Source: Parabacteroides massiliensis
GTDB lineage: Bacteria > Bacteroidota > Bacteroidia > Bacteroidales > Tannerellaceae
Reading direction: 5' to 3'
NCBI RefSeq assembly: GCF_900155425.1
Contig: NZ_LT700191.1
Location: 1,449,198-1,513,197 of the forward strand
DNA: 64,000 nucleotides
Part shown: piece after piece, positions 35,255-44,410 of the stretch
Layout: each line of letters opens with the position of its first letter
Numbering within the stretch: the first letter of the stretch is position 1
The notes under the pieces: model-generated
Told to the model about the DNA's origin: nothing
The model's database searches: none
Seen by the model: the letters and a program-made list of their open reading frames with translations, nothing else
Program-made: the position numbers and the translations under genes

Positions 35255-35321
35255 TTTCGTCTTCATATTCCCGACTTATCTCATGGAATGATTGCGATAC
35301 ATCATCAACTATACAAAGTCT

Positions 35322-35729
35322 TTATTTTATCGGTTCAAAAGGCAGTTCCGTGTCTTTTCTGTAGCCTGTGCCGTTGAAGGTGGCGATCAGGTCGCCGGCT
35401 TCGTTGGTGATACGTACTTCACAGTTGGCAAGCCTTTTGTGGCTGAATGCTTCGTGAGCTTCGGCATAAAGGAAACCTTTGCTTTCGGCTTTGAAGAAGT
35501 TGATGCTGGAAGTAATGGAAAGCGTCAGACGCGCATGGCTGTTTGTCGCAGCAGCAAAAGCCAGATCTGCTAAAGTGAAGATGGCGCCGCCCTGGCAGAC
35601 GCCGCCACCGTTGAGGTGTTCGGGCTTTATTTCCATGCGGGCCTTTGCATAACCGTTACCAGTCTCCAACAGTTCGACACCGGCCAATAATGCAAATTTG
35701 TCTCCTTGAAGGAATTCGTTTATCGTCAT
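35322..35729 (-). CDS. PaaI-family hotdog-fold thioesterase
   Basis: This 135-residue single hotdog-fold protein has the PaaI signature HLNGGGVCQGGAIFTLADLAFA (start near residue 38, Asp at about 54). Family members hydrolyse acyl-CoA esters, often aromatic; the substrate here is unknown. It starts 9 bases after the cysS stop codon and is cotranscribed with it. Confidence 0.9.
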   Translation of the reverse strand: MTINEFLQGDKFALLAGVELLETGNGYAKARMEIKPEHLNGGGVCQGGAIFTLADLAFAAATNSHARLTLSITSSINFFKAESKGFLYAEAHEAFSHKRLANCEVRITNEAGDLIATFNGTGYRKDTELPFEPIK

Positions 35730-35738
35730 GATCCTGCT

Positions 35739-37217
35739 TTATTTGCTTAATTTCCATTCGGCTCCGTCTTTCGTATCTTTGATCTCAAAACCGATAGCCG
35801 TCAGTTCGTTACGAATCTTATCCGATGTAGCCCAGTCTTTGTTGGCTTTCGCCTGTTGGCGGATGGTCAGCAACAGATCCATTGCTTTTCCAAACGCTTC
35901 ATTGCTATTGTTGCCGGCTGAAGCCGCTTCGTCTTTCATTCCGAGGATATCGAAGATGAACGTATGGAATACATCCTGCAATTCTTTCAGGTCTTCGGCC
36001 GAAATCGTTGCCTTACCGTCCTTTACGGAATTGATGGCACGGGTCGCATCGAACAAGTGTGCGATCACGATCGGTGAGTTCAGATCGTCGTTCATCGCAT
36101 CGTAGCATTTGCGGCGCAAATCCTTTACATCCACTGTTGAAACATCGGCTGCCTTTAATTTCATCAGATGATTGTAAGCGTCCATCAAGCGTTCCAATCC
36201 CTTTTCGGCTGCCAGCAGGGCTTCGTTGCTGAAATCTACCGTACTGCGGTAATGGGCCTGGAGGATGAAGAAGCGGATGGTCATGGGCGAATAGGCCTGG
36301 CTTAACACTTTATTATTACCGGTAAAGAATTCGTCCAGCGTGATGAAGTTGCCCAAGGATTTTCCCATCTTCTGTCCGTTGATGGTGATCATGTTGTTGT
36401 GCATCCAGTAATGGACCATTTCTTCGCCTTGGGAAGCGACAGCCTGTGCAATCTCGCATTCGTGATGCGGAAAGATCAGGTCCATCCCACCGCCGTGGAT
36501 ATCGAAATGTTCACCCAAGTATTTTTTACCCATTGCCGTACATTCGCAATGCCAGCCGGGAAATCCGTCGCTCCACGGGGAAGGCCAGCGCATGATATGT
36601 TCCGGCTGTGCACATTTCCAAAGGGCAAAGTCGATCGGATTATGCTTCTCGTCCTGTCCGTCCAACGCACGGGTCGTATTCAACATGTCATCGATGTTAC
36701 GTCCGGAAAGAACACCGTAGTTATGATCCTTGTTGTATTTCTCCACGTCGAAATAGACAGACCCTTTGCTTTCGTATGCATAACCGTTATCCAGTATCTT
36801 CTTGACCAGTTCGATCTGTTCGATGATATGGCCGGACGCATGTGGCTCGATGCTGGGCGGCAGCACGTTGAGCGCTTCCATCGCATGATGGTAACGGTTT
36901 AGGTAATACTGCACGACCTCCATCGGTTCGAGCTGTTCGAGACGGGCTTTCTTGGCAATCTTGTCTTCACCGTCGTCTGCGTCATGTTCCAAGTGACCGA
37001 CATCCGTTATGTTGCGTACATAGCGTACTTTGTATCCTATATGTGTCAGATAACGGAACAGCAGGTCGAATGTGATCGCCGGACGTGCATGACCCAGATG
37101 GGCATCGCCATAAACAGTAGGGCCACAAACATACATACCCACATGCGGTTCGTGCAGCGGGATGAACTGTTCCTTTTTTCTTGTGAGTGTGTTGTAAATG
37201 CTTAATGGATGTTCCAT
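35739..37217 (-). CDS. cysS: Cysteinyl-tRNA synthetase
   Basis: CysRS charges tRNA-Cys. The 492 residues show the zinc Cys31 in YVCGPTVYG, the HIGH-type HLGH (40-43), further zinc ligands in WHCECTAM (about 223-230) and HHECE, and the KMSKS-type KMGKS (284-288). The length is typical. It heads an operon with the thioesterase gene. A TAAGTTTG box lies 23 bases before the ATG, back-to-back with one for the GH110 gene. Confidence 0.98.
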   Translation of the reverse strand: MEHPLSIYNTLTRKKEQFIPLHEPHVGMYVCGPTVYGDAHLGHARPAITFDLLFRYLTHIGYKVRYVRNITDVGHLEHDADDGEDKIAKKARLEQLEPMEVVQYYLNRYHHAMEALNVLPPSIEPHASGHIIEQIELVKKILDNGYAYESKGSVYFDVEKYNKDHNYGVLSGRNIDDMLNTTRALDGQDEKHNPIDFALWKCAQPEHIMRWPSPWSDGFPGWHCECTAMGKKYLGEHFDIHGGGMDLIFPHHECEIAQAVASQGEEMVHYWMHNNMITINGQKMGKSLGNFITLDEFFTGNNKVLSQAYSPMTIRFFILQAHYRSTVDFSNEALLAAEKGLERLMDAYNHLMKLKAADVSTVDVKDLRRKCYDAMNDDLNSPIVIAHLFDATRAINSVKDGKATISAEDLKELQDVFHTFIFDILGMKDEAASAGNNSNEAFGKAMDLLLTIRQQAKANKDWATSDKIRNELTAIGFEIKDTKDGAEWKLSK

Positions 37218-37239
37218 ATCTATTTGTATTTAAGTGGGG

Positions 37240-37247
37240 CAAACTTA
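37240..37247 (-). promoter_or_regulatory. -7 box of cysS
   Basis: TAAGTTTG on the minus strand matches TAnnTTTG. With 37271-37278 it forms a 9-bp inverted repeat of two divergent promoter boxes. Confidence 0.5.
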
Positions 37248-37270
37248 CAATAAAATCGGATAATTTTGAG

Positions 37271-37278
37271 TAAGTTTG
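37271..37278 (+). promoter_or_regulatory. -7 box of the GH110 gene
   Basis: TAAGTTTG matches TAnnTTTG, 41 bases before the GH110 start codon, and mirrors the cysS box. Confidence 0.5.
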
Positions 37279-37318
37279 TCCCTAATAATTGAAAATATAA
37301 TAAACGAAAGATTCAGTC

Positions 37319-39127
37319 ATGAAATTAAACTCTGTTTTGACATTCTTATTTATTGCCCTGTTTACGGCTTGTAAAGGTGGCACGTATGATCTGTCCGCGT
37401 ACGGACTGAAACCTGATACCGGTGAAAATGCTTCTCCATTGATAGCGAAAGCCCTTCAGCAAATAGCGGCGGAATCGAACTCCGACACGGTCCGGATTTT
37501 CCTGCCGAAAGGTCGTTATGATTTTTACCCGTCGGGTTCTTCAGAGCGTGAATATTTCATTTCCAACCATGACCAGGATAATCCGAAACAGGTGGGACTG
37601 GCTTTCGAGAATATGAAGAACGTGGTTTTTGACGGGCAAGGATCCGAACTGATTTTCCACGGACGGATGCTTCCGGTCTCTCTGGTAGGTTCGGATAATT
37701 GTACGTTGAAAAATTTCAGTATCGACTTTTTAAATCCACATATCAGCCAGGTAAAAGTGTTGGAGAACGACACGATTGGCGGTATGATCACCTACGAGGT
37801 TGCTCCCTGGGTGGAATACGAAATACGTGACAGCAACTTTGTTGCCAAAGGGGAAGGTTGGGAGCATGTCCCTGCTGGAGGAATCGCTTTTGAAGGGGAT
37901 ACGAAGCGATTGGTCTATACGACCAGCGATATCCGTGTGGGTAGCAAGCGGGTCACCGAGATTGCGCCACGCAAAATCCTTGCCCCTTGGAAGAACAAGA
38001 AACTGATACCGGGAACAGTTGTCGTATTTCGTGGGTATGGGCGTCCAACACCGGGCGTTTTCATGTATCATGATACGAATACGATACTTGAAAACATACA
38101 GGTGCATTATGCGGAAGGAATGGGTTTGTTGGCTCAGATGAGCGAGAATATCACACTGGATAAATTCTCGGTCTGCCTGCGTGGCCAGGATGATCCGCGT
38201 TATTTTACGACACAGGCCGATGCCACTCATTTTTCCGGTTGCAAGGGGCTGATCCGTTCGGTCGGCGGTCTGTATGAAGGGATGATGGATGATGCCATCA
38301 ATGTGCACGGAACTTACTTGAAAGTGCAGAAACGGATAGACGACAAGACGTTGGTCGGCGAGTATATGCACGGTCAATCCTACGGTTTTGAATGGGGGCG
38401 TCCGGGGGATACCGTCCAGTTTATCGATTCCAAGACGATGGAGATTTTAGGAGAGCAGAACAAGGTGACAGCGATTGAGGCTGTCGATAAGCCGGACGAT
38501 CACGGTGCCAAACAGTTCCGTATTACGTTCGAGAAGTCTGTCGATCCTGCCATCAGTGAAGCCGGCACTTACGGTATCGAGAATCTGGAATGGACACCTG
38601 AGGTTTATTTTGCCGATAATGTGATCCGCAATAACCGTGCCCGCGGTTCCCTGTTCAGTACTCCGAAGAAGACAGTGGTCGAGAATAACATCTTCGATCA
38701 TACATCCGGTACGGCAATCCTCTTGTGCGGTGACTGTAACGGCTGGTTCGAGACGGGTGCCTGCCATGACGTATTGATCCGGAACAATCGCTTTATCAAC
38801 GCATTGACAAATCAATTCCAGTTCACGAATGCTGTTATTTCCATCTATCCGGAGATACCGGATTTGAAGGATCAGAAGAAATATTTCCATAGTGGAATCG
38901 TGATCGAGGACAACGAGTTCGAGACTTTTGACATGCCGATCCTGTATGCTAAATCGGTGGATGGCCTTGTTTTCCGTAATAATGTGGTTAAACAAAATCA
39001 CGATTATCCGGCTTTCCATTGGAACAACCATCGCATCTACTTCCAGCGCGTTGTTAATGCCGAGATCAAAGATAATCGGTTCGATGGAGGGTTCGATGAA
39101 GCCAAAGATATAAGGTCTGAGGACTAA
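37319..39127 (+). CDS. glaB: Exo-alpha-1,3-galactosidase, GH110 subfamily B-like
   Basis: GH110 enzymes remove terminal alpha-1,3-linked galactose. Subfamily B acts on linear alpha-1,3-Gal as well as blood group B structures. The 602 residues start with a lipoprotein signal (FTACKG, Cys near 18). They continue as a right-handed parallel beta-helix with family blocks EYFISNHDQDNPKQVG, QGSELIFHGRMLPVSL, YFTTQADATHFSGCKG, YEGMMDDAINVHGTYLK and LLCGDCNGWFETGAC. The acidic pair in MMDDAINVHG is a likely part of the active site. It stands alone, outside a Sus locus. Family is confident from recall of Bacteroides homologues; the subfamily is likely. Confidence 0.9.
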   Translation: MKLNSVLTFLFIALFTACKGGTYDLSAYGLKPDTGENASPLIAKALQQIAAESNSDTVRIFLPKGRYDFYPSGSSEREYFISNHDQDNPKQVGLAFENMKNVVFDGQGSELIFHGRMLPVSLVGSDNCTLKNFSIDFLNPHISQVKVLENDTIGGMITYEVAPWVEYEIRDSNFVAKGEGWEHVPAGGIAFEGDTKRLVYTTSDIRVGSKRVTEIAPRKILAPWKNKKLIPGTVVVFRGYGRPTPGVFMYHDTNTILENIQVHYAEGMGLLAQMSENITLDKFSVCLRGQDDPRYFTTQADATHFSGCKGLIRSVGGLYEGMMDDAINVHGTYLKVQKRIDDKTLVGEYMHGQSYGFEWGRPGDTVQFIDSKTMEILGEQNKVTAIEAVDKPDDHGAKQFRITFEKSVDPAISEAGTYGIENLEWTPEVYFADNVIRNNRARGSLFSTPKKTVVENNIFDHTSGTAILLCGDCNGWFETGACHDVLIRNNRFINALTNQFQFTNAVISIYPEIPDLKDQKKYFHSGIVIEDNEFETFDMPILYAKSVDGLVFRNNVVKQNHDYPAFHWNNHRIYFQRVVNAEIKDNRFDGGFDEAKDIRSED

Positions 39128-39188
39128 AAAAAGCCTCGGTAAGGTAGCAGAATGCTGGGGAATTATTATCCGGGGTTTTGCAGAAGTG

Positions 39189-39234
39189 AAAAAAAGGCGG
39201 TGTGCCAAAAAGTACTTGGCACACCGCCTTTTTT
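39189..39234. terminator. Bidirectional terminator between the GH110 gene and ispG
   Basis: AAAAAGGCGGTGTGCCA (39191-39207) pairs perfectly with TGGCACACCGCCTTTTT (39217-39233). It is a 17-bp stem with U-runs on both strands, serving two convergent genes. Confidence 0.88.
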
Positions 39235-39244
39235 ATTATACTTA

Positions 39245-41086
39245 TTAATGATCCGTCCAATCCCCATTCTCCATTATCAGCTGGATCAATCGTTCCACAG
39301 CTTCTTCTTCGGGAATGTTTTTCAGGACACATTCTTTTCCTTTGTATAAACTGATCCGGTTCTTTCCGGCACCGACATAGCCGTAATCGGCATCCGCCAT
39401 TTCGCCAGGCCCGTTCACGATACATCCCATGATGCCGATCTTCAAGCCTTTCAGGTGTGCGGTGGCTTCTTTGATACGGGCGATTGTCGTTTGCAAGTCA
39501 TATAAGGTACGCCCGCAACTTGGGCAGGAGATATATTCTGTCTTGCTGATGCGGGTACGGGTTGCCTGCAGAATGCCGAACATGCAGCTATCCGTCACCA
39601 TTGCTTCGCAACCTTCGTTGTGCAGCATGATGCCATCACCGAAACCGTCTAACAACAAAGTCCCGAAGTCGGCAGCCGATTTCAGTTGCAACGCTTCGAT
39701 ATCCGTTTCCCTATAATCGCGGTGCAAGACGACCGGCACGTCGCAACCGGCTGACAGCAAGCGATGCATGGCTGCACGTTCGGCGGCGATACCGTTCCGG
39801 TGATGCGTACTCAAGATTACGATTACGGAAGTGTCTTCTTTCAGGACCTCGATTACGCGGTCGGTCAGATCCCGGTAGGTGAGGCGTATAAATTTCAGGG
39901 GAGCGGAATAATCTTTCAGTTCCTCTATTTCCGATGCTATAAAGAAAGGGTAGGCATTCGGACGTTCTTTCCAGAAGTGGGCGTCTACCAAAAGGCGGAA
40001 ATTGTCCGGCAGATTGTCAGGATCTTCCTTACCTATATATAGATAGTCCGGTTGAGACGCATAATCGAACTCGAAATCACCGTTGCTGCGGTCGGAAATG
40101 ACAACCGGCGGGAAATTACCCCCCATTCCTTCCGTCACCCGGCTACGGCGACGCTCGACAGCAACCGGATCGTATCCCGGAGCCGGCATGGCTTCTATCG
40201 GTTCGTGCCCTTCACGTTCGAGTATGTAATCGACCAGTTTGCGGGCAACCGGAATTTCAGCTTCCGGATCTTCACTCAGGGAGACGCGAATCGTGTCGCC
40301 GATGCCATCGGACAGCAAAGCGCCGATACCGACGGCACTCTTGATACGTCCGTCTTCGCCGTCGCCGGCTTCCGTCACACCGAGATGCAACGGATAGTGC
40401 ATATCTTCCGTTTCCATTGTCCTGACCAGCAAGCGGACGGTTTTTACCATGACAACCGTGTTCGAGGCCTTAATAGAAATCACGACATCGGAAAAGTTTT
40501 CATCCCGGCAGATACGCAGAAATTCCATACAAGAGGCAACCATGCCTTCGGGAGTGTCGCCATAGCGGCTCATGATCCGGTCGGACAGCGAACCGTGGTT
40601 CACGCCGATGCGGATGGCGGTTCCGTGTGCTTTGCAGATGTTAAGAAATGGAATGAAACGGTCGCGTATCTTCTGCAATTCTGCGGCATATTCCTCATCG
40701 GTATATTCCAGCAGGTCGAACGTCTTCACTTTGTCGACATAGTTTCCGGGGTTGATACGCACTTTCTCCACCTCTTCGGCAGCGGCGTCGGCCGCACGTG
40801 GGTTGAAATGGATGTCGGCGATCAACGGAGTCGTATATCCGGCTTCGTGAAGTTGTTTACGGATTACGCCTAAATTGCGGGCCTCACGTTCTCCTTGGGC
40901 AGTGAAACGCACATATTCCGCACCGGCCTCGATCATCCGGATCGCTTGGCTGACGGCCGCATCGGTGTCCATTGTGGAGACGTTTGCCATCGACTGGATG
41001 CGAATCGGATAGTCACCTCCAAGCGGCGTGTTCCCTATGTTGACAACAGACGATTTACGGCGACGATAGTTAAAAAAATCTTCCAT
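39245..41086 (-). CDS. ispG: 4-hydroxy-3-methylbut-2-enyl diphosphate synthase
   Basis: IspG (GcpE) is the [4Fe-4S] enzyme of the MEP isoprenoid pathway that makes HMBPP. At 613 residues it is the long form with an inserted domain, found in Bacteroidetes and plants, rather than the about 370-residue E. coli form. Seen: the TIM-barrel start (GGDYPIRIQSMANVSTMDTD), ADIHFNPRAA, INPGNY, and the C-terminal cluster domain with SCPSCGRTLYD and the GCIVNGPGEMADADYGYVG block. It lies downstream of purE, with a TTTCAAC repeat between. Confidence 0.97.
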   Translation of the reverse strand: MEDFFNYRRRKSSVVNIGNTPLGGDYPIRIQSMANVSTMDTDAAVSQAIRMIEAGAEYVRFTAQGEREARNLGVIRKQLHEAGYTTPLIADIHFNPRAADAAAEEVEKVRINPGNYVDKVKTFDLLEYTDEEYAAELQKIRDRFIPFLNICKAHGTAIRIGVNHGSLSDRIMSRYGDTPEGMVASCMEFLRICRDENFSDVVISIKASNTVVMVKTVRLLVRTMETEDMHYPLHLGVTEAGDGEDGRIKSAVGIGALLSDGIGDTIRVSLSEDPEAEIPVARKLVDYILEREGHEPIEAMPAPGYDPVAVERRRSRVTEGMGGNFPPVVISDRSNGDFEFDYASQPDYLYIGKEDPDNLPDNFRLLVDAHFWKERPNAYPFFIASEIEELKDYSAPLKFIRLTYRDLTDRVIEVLKEDTSVIVILSTHHRNGIAAERAAMHRLLSAGCDVPVVLHRDYRETDIEALQLKSAADFGTLLLDGFGDGIMLHNEGCEAMVTDSCMFGILQATRTRISKTEYISCPSCGRTLYDLQTTIARIKEATAHLKGLKIGIMGCIVNGPGEMADADYGYVGAGKNRISLYKGKECVLKNIPEEEAVERLIQLIMENGDWTDH

Positions 41087-41092
41087 TTTTTT

Positions 41093-41213
41093 AAGTTGAA
41101 AGGTGAAAGTTGAAAGGTGAGAGTTGAAAGTTGAAAGTCAACAAAAACGCAAAGTATTCGATACCGCTTGCCTCCCTTGTTGACTCTCACCTTTCAACCT
41201 CACCTTTCAACTA
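41093..41213. repeat. TTTCAAC-family inverted short-word repeats between ispG and purE
   Basis: Words of the type GTTGAAAG (41093-41142) and their complements CTTTCAAC (41182-41213) form the arms of a potential hairpin of about 120 bases. The family also ends folP at 14258-14284. Confidence 0.75.
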
Positions 41214-41717
41214 ATTCGTTTTATATTTGAAGGAAACCTTAGCCAGTTCTTCGTTTGCTTTTACAATTTTCTTTTTAAGGTCTTCCTTGTAGGCTGCGAG
41301 CTTATCCTGGAGCTGTTCGTCTCCGACGGCAAGTATTTGGACTGCCAGAATCCCGGCGTTCAGGGCTCCGTTGATACCGACGGTGGCAACTGGTATTCCC
41401 GGAGGCATCTGTACGATGGCCAGTAAGGCATCCATACCGTCGAGCGTCGAATTGATAGGTACGCCGATTACGGGAACTGTCGTCATGGAAGCGATCACAC
41501 CACATAGATGAGCAGCCATACCGGCAGCCGCAATAATCACTTTGATACCGCGTCCTTTGGCTCCTTTGGCGAATGCTTCCACTTCGGCAGGCGTGCGGTG
41601 GGCGGATAAAGCGTGCATTTCGAACGGGATCTCCATCTCGTCGAGCAGTTTGGCCGCTTTTTCCATTACGGGCAGATCCGAAGTACTGCCCATAATGATA
41701 CTAACTACAGGTGTCAT
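41211..41717 (-). CDS. purE: N5-carboxyaminoimidazole ribonucleotide mutase
   Basis: Class I PurE rearranges N5-CAIR to CAIR in purine synthesis. The 168 residues show [12 protein letters not shown] (7-18), the catalytic-loop SAHRTP (about 40-45) and [14 protein letters not shown]. Its start overlaps the gcvH stop codon by 4 bases. No purK is in the window. Confidence 0.97.
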   Translation of the reverse strand: MTPVVSIIMGSTSDLPVMEKAAKLLDEMEIPFEMHALSAHRTPAEVEAFAKGAKGRGIKVIIAAAGMAAHLCGVIASMTTVPVIGVPINSTLDGMDALLAIVQMPPGIPVATVGINGALNAGILAVQILAVGDEQLQDKLAAYKEDLKKKIVKANEELAKVSFKYKTN

Positions 41718-42094
41718 TTCGCAATCATTTGTTCGTATTCGGCAGCAGACATCAGTTCATCCAGTTCGGAAGGATCTGAAATGGTGATCTTGATCAGCCA
41801 TCCGTTACCATATACATCTTCATTCACCAGTTCGGGTTTGTCTTCCAATTCGGCATTCATTTCGATTACTTCACCACCTACCGGCATGAACAGGTCTGAA
41901 ACAGTCTTTACTGCTTCGATTGTTCCGAAAACTTCTTCTTTGCCAACAACTTCGCCTTCTGTCGTGATGTCGACGAAAACGATTTCGCCCAATTCGCTTT
42001 GTGCGTAATCAGTAATACCAACGTAGGCAACATTGCCATCTACACGGATCCATTCATGATCTTTTGTGTACTTTAAATCTGTAGGAAAATTCAT
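41714..42094 (-). CDS. gcvH: Glycine cleavage system H protein
   Basis: GcvH is the lipoyl carrier of glycine cleavage. The 126 residues contain the lipoylation site at Lys63 in [11 protein letters not shown] and the N-terminal [20 protein letters not shown] block. No gcvT or gcvP is nearby. It overlaps purE by 4 bases and lies 16 bases after the PAP2-like gene, in one minus-strand run from rpoN to ispG. Confidence 0.97.
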   Translation of the reverse strand: MNFPTDLKYTKDHEWIRVDGNVAYVGITDYAQSELGEIVFVDITTEGEVVGKEEVFGTIEAVKTVSDLFMPVGGEVIEMNAELEDKPELVNEDVYGNGWLIKITISDPSELDELMSAAEYEQMIAK

Positions 42095-42110
42095 AATTTT
42101 AGTGTTTTTA

Positions 42111-42731
42111 TTAGATGAATAAATAGATATAACTCAAGAATGAGGCTACAAAGGTACATATAAATCCGAGACAAAACCCGGCGTATACCTGCATGGGAGT
42201 ATGCCTTTTCAGAAAGATACGTGAAGTCCCGACCAGCCCCGCTATTATGATCACGATAATAAAGGCCCAATAAGGGTTTATCAAGTGGATCCGCGCTACG
42301 CCCATGATGCCACCCAATAATCCGCCTATCCCGATCGCATGAGCGCTGATCTTCCAGAAAAAGTTGATGAGCAACGCTAAGATTAGCGCTATACAAGCAC
42401 CTAATAGCAAAGAAATGAACCAGAACGGCAACATCATTTTATACATATAGAAAGCGCAGACCATGATCGATGTGATAAAGATCAGGTACGGAACCACGCG
42501 TTCATGCCTGTTCGAGAGTTCCATATCGACTGCCGCCCCGTTTTTTACCATCATAAAGATGAATGCTCCGGGGATAACTGCCGTTGACAGGAATGCTCCG
42601 CCTGCGAGCAACAGCTTTATCGTCGGCGGATAGATTGCCAGATACGTGAAGGTGAGAGCCAACACGACCCCATACGTCACCATCAGCAACGGGTGGAACA
42701 TACCGGATATGATATTTGAAAATAACCTCAT
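42111..42731 (-). CDS. PAP2-like membrane phosphatase family protein
   Basis: The 206 residues form about six membrane helices. Divergent PAP2 phosphatase motifs are visible: NRHERVVPY (about 75-83, motif 1), SAHAIGIGG (about 129-137, motif 2) and [13 protein letters not shown] (about 168-180, motif 3 with Arg and His). Family members dephosphorylate lipid phosphates such as undecaprenyl diphosphate or PGP; the substrate here is unknown. It sits between rpoN and gcvH with short gaps. Confidence 0.78.
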   Translation of the reverse strand: MRLFSNIISGMFHPLLMVTYGVVLALTFTYLAIYPPTIKLLLAGGAFLSTAVIPGAFIFMMVKNGAAVDMELSNRHERVVPYLIFITSIMVCAFYMYKMMLPFWFISLLLGACIALILALLINFFWKISAHAIGIGGLLGGIMGVARIHLINPYWAFIIVIIIAGLVGTSRIFLKRHTPMQVYAGFCLGFICTFVASFLSYIYLFI

Positions 42732-42743
42732 AACGTTTCAATT

Positions 42744-44213
42744 TTATATTTCTTTTCTGAGTCGCGCAACCGGAATACCCAATTGTTCGCGGTATTTGGC
42801 TACCGTACGGCGGGCGATGATATAGCCTTTCTCTTTCAAGATGGAGGCCAACTCCTCGTCGGTAAGCGGTTTGCGTTTGTCTTCACCGTCGATATGCTCT
42901 TTCATGATCTTTTTCACCTCACGGGTGGAGATTTCTTCGCCACTGTCGGTTTGCATCGATTCGGAGAAGAAATATTTGAGCGGATAGATGCCGAAGTTCG
43001 TCTGCACGTACTTGCTGTTGCTCACACGTGAGATTGTCGAGATGTCATATCCGGCCCGTTCCGCCACATCTTTGAGGATCATCGGGCGCAAGGTCGCTTC
43101 ATCACCGGTGAGGAAGAAATCGCGTTGCAGGAGGATGATTGTTTCCATCGTGCGTTGCAAAGTTTCCTGACGTTGCTTGATGGCATCGATAAACCACTGG
43201 GCGGAATCGAGTTTTTGCTTCACAAACTGGACGGCTTCCTTCATCTGGTTCGTCTGGTTCGCCTTGTTGCCGGCGTAATCCTGAAACATCTCCGCATATT
43301 CACGGTTGATGCGCATATCGGGAATTCCCCGGTTGTTCATGCTTAAGATCAGTTCACCATTGACAGCTTCCACCACAAAATCGGGAATGATCTGGCTCAT
43401 AGCCGTCTCCATGGAACCACCCCAGCTGCTGCAAGGTTTGGGATCGAGGGTCGTTATTTCACGGATCGCTTTTTTCAAGGCGGCTTCATCGATCTCCAGC
43501 CCTTTCATGATCTTGTCGTAATGCTTGCGGGTGAACTCTTCAAAAAAGTCGGTCAACATCCGGGTTGCCAACTCCGTCTCGGGTGTTTTTTCCCGGCGGG
43601 CCAACTGGAGCAGCAGGCATTCTTGGAGGTTGCGGGCGCCGACTCCTGCCGGATCAAAATCCTGTATGATGGCAAGTACTTCTTCTATTTCTTTTTCCGT
43701 CACATCCTGCCCTGCCTGAAACACCAGGTCATCGGCTATGGCGGACAGGTCACGGCGTAAATAACCGTCGTCGTCTATATTCCCGATGATATATTCGGCG
43801 ATTTTCACCTGCTTCTCCGGCAAATCCCGCAATCCGAGCTGTTGGAGCAGATATTCGTTCAGAGATTCACTGACCGAGAAAGGAACATCCTCCTTCTTTT
43901 CCGTCCGCTCGCTCAATTCGCGAAGCTTGTAATCGGGTATGTCGTCCTCGCTCATATAGTCGCCGAGTGAAAGGTCGATGTCTGTTTCGCCTCCTCCTTC
44001 CGTCTCGTTAGATGTCAACTCCTCGCCACCTTCGTCAGTACGGTCAAAGTCTTCCGCAATATCCTTTCCTTCTTCCAACGCGGGATTATCTTCCAGTTCA
44101 TGCTTCACGCGTTCTTCCAGCTCTATGGCGGGGAGCTCCAGAAGCCGGATCAACTGAATCTGCTGCGGAGAGAGTTTTTGCTGTAACTTTTGCTGTAACT
44201 GTTGCTTCAACAT
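42744..44213 (-). CDS. rpoN: RNA polymerase sigma-54 factor
   Basis: From ATG at 44213 it has 489 residues: the Gln/Leu-rich activator-interaction region I (MLKQQLQQKLQQKLSP), an acidic region II (about 60-100), the core-binding region, a helix-turn-helix, and the RpoN box ARRTVAKYRE (about 467-476). Sigma-54 needs an AAA+ enhancer-binding activator; none is encoded in the window. The longer frame upstream (31 codons) crosses the -7 box at 44268-44275, so I use the inner start. It heads a run of PAP2, gcvH, purE and ispG. Confidence 0.97.
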   Translation of the reverse strand: MLKQQLQQKLQQKLSPQQIQLIRLLELPAIELEERVKHELEDNPALEEGKDIAEDFDRTDEGGEELTSNETEGGGETDIDLSLGDYMSEDDIPDYKLRELSERTEKKEDVPFSVSESLNEYLLQQLGLRDLPEKQVKIAEYIIGNIDDDGYLRRDLSAIADDLVFQAGQDVTEKEIEEVLAIIQDFDPAGVGARNLQECLLLQLARREKTPETELATRMLTDFFEEFTRKHYDKIMKGLEIDEAALKKAIREITTLDPKPCSSWGGSMETAMSQIIPDFVVEAVNGELILSMNNRGIPDMRINREYAEMFQDYAGNKANQTNQMKEAVQFVKQKLDSAQWFIDAIKQRQETLQRTMETIILLQRDFFLTGDEATLRPMILKDVAERAGYDISTISRVSNSKYVQTNFGIYPLKYFFSESMQTDSGEEISTREVKKIMKEHIDGEDKRKPLTDEELASILKEKGYIIARRTVAKYREQLGIPVARLRKEI

Positions 44214-44267
44214 AATCAAATTCAATAAATAAAGGACAATCGCCGGATCGTCCGATGTTAGAACATG

Positions 44268-44275
44268 CAAATATA
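44268..44275 (-). promoter_or_regulatory. -7 box of the rpoN cluster
   Basis: TATATTTG on the minus strand, 55 bases before the rpoN ATG, matches TAnnTTTG. Confidence 0.5.
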
Positions 44276-44381
44276 ACTTTTTACACGGAATGACCTCGAT
44301 ATTCAAAATATAATAGTTCTAAAGGAAGATAGATTAAATCATTATTATTGACGAAAAATGCTCAGAATCAAAACTATTTTT

Positions 44382-44389
44382 TATTTTTG
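44382..44389 (+). promoter_or_regulatory. -7 box of the histidine kinase gene
   Basis: TATTTTTG matches TAnnTTTG, 21 bases before the ATG at 44411. It supports that start over the TTG at 44348, which lies upstream of the box. Confidence 0.45.
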
Positions 44390-44410
44390 TCATCATATAA
44401 AGAATCTGAT

